Below are positions 63,944 through 64,000 of a stretch of DNA of 64,000 nucleotides, piece by piece. The notes below the pieces were generated by a model, which saw only the letters and a program-made list of their open reading frames with translations, ran no database searches and was not told the origin of the DNA. Numbering within the stretch: position 1 is the stretch's first letter; every line of letters begins with the position of its first letter. The position numbers were made by a program, and so were the translations under genes. This stretch comes from an uncultured Eubacteriales bacterium (GTDB lineage Bacteria; Bacillota; Clostridia; Christensenellales; Borkfalkiaceae): NCBI GenBank assembly GCA_902465495.1, contig CABQND010000001.1, positions 18,307-82,306 of the forward strand. The letters run 5' to 3'.

Positions 63944-64000
63944 TGTGATATGCACCCCAAAAGTTGGACAGACTTTTGGAGGTGCATATTTTTATGGCAA
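63944..64000 (+). mobile_element. Left end of an IS3-family-like insertion sequence (cut by window edge)
   Basis: The terminus contains GCACCCCAAAAGTTGGACAG, which matches the IS150-type ends of IS3-family elements. The first bases fold as a two-step hairpin (63947-63955 with 63980-63988, and 63956-63963 with 63971-63978). ATGGCAA at about 63994 would be the start of the first transposase frame (orfA). Only 50-odd bases are visible. Confidence 0.7.

Overview
The window reads as chromosomal DNA of a low-to-moderate-GC Gram-positive bacterium of the class Clostridia. The reasons are: a type A RNase P RNA, a large Bacillus/Clostridia-type SRP RNA with an Alu domain, the linkage hprK - murB - PHP - whiA - HPr-like - dnaE - pfkA, the linkage tmcAL / pta - ackA - rpmF, CIRCE-controlled groESL, strong AGGAGG ribosome sites, and TTGACA/TATAAT promoters closed by hairpin-plus-U terminators. 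No genus can be named from the sequence alone. Most genes are housekeeping. There is no prophage, CRISPR array or large mobile island; only the end of an IS3-like element enters at the right edge.

Layout. 1-9 kb: gyrB-gyrA, an E1-E2 P-type ATPase on the minus strand, serS. 9-16.3 kb: a minus-strand ribbon-helix-helix protein / clpB operon, then a small unknown gene, a ZIP metal transporter, a short-chain dehydrogenase and an aldehyde dehydrogenase on plus. 16.3-20.7 kb: SRP RNA (minus), then a heterodimeric ABC exporter with a tautomerase. 20.8-28.5 kb: a large surface esterase (minus), an Mrp ATPase, a DUF11 surface protein whose last domain is split between two frames, a ROK kinase and an AraC regulator. 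28.7-36.4 kb: pyk (minus), rnpB, tmcAL (minus), pta-ackA, two PH-like membrane proteins, rpmF. 36.5-39.6 kb: copper ATPase carrying a C-terminal CopZ domain with its own internal start, then an ArsR-type regulator. 39.7-53.8 kb: uvrC-HAD-hprK, an orphan solute-binding-like protein, murB-PHP-whiA-HPr-like-dnaE, pfkA, a PfkB kinase and an HD protein. 53.9-63.9 kb: an anchored DUF1508 protein (minus), two overlapping flavoproteins, tRNA-Trp (minus), proC-rnhA, a TVP38-family protein, groES-groEL (minus) behind two CIRCE elements, dCMP deaminase and cyclophilin.

How the genes fit together. Lower glycolysis and acetate formation (pfkA, pyk, pta, ackA, ROK kinase) sit in the same window as the carbon-status sensor hprK. 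The HPr-family protein next to whiA has lost the PTS phosphorylation histidine but keeps the HprK serine site, so the window probably carries a Crh-like signalling branch. Other points worth following: GyrA has Tyr at both main quinolone-resistance positions; CopA has DKTAT in place of the usual DKTGT; MurB has Cys where the usual proton-donor Ser sits; and clpB is preceded by a ribbon-helix-helix protein and shows no visible CIRCE or CtsR site.
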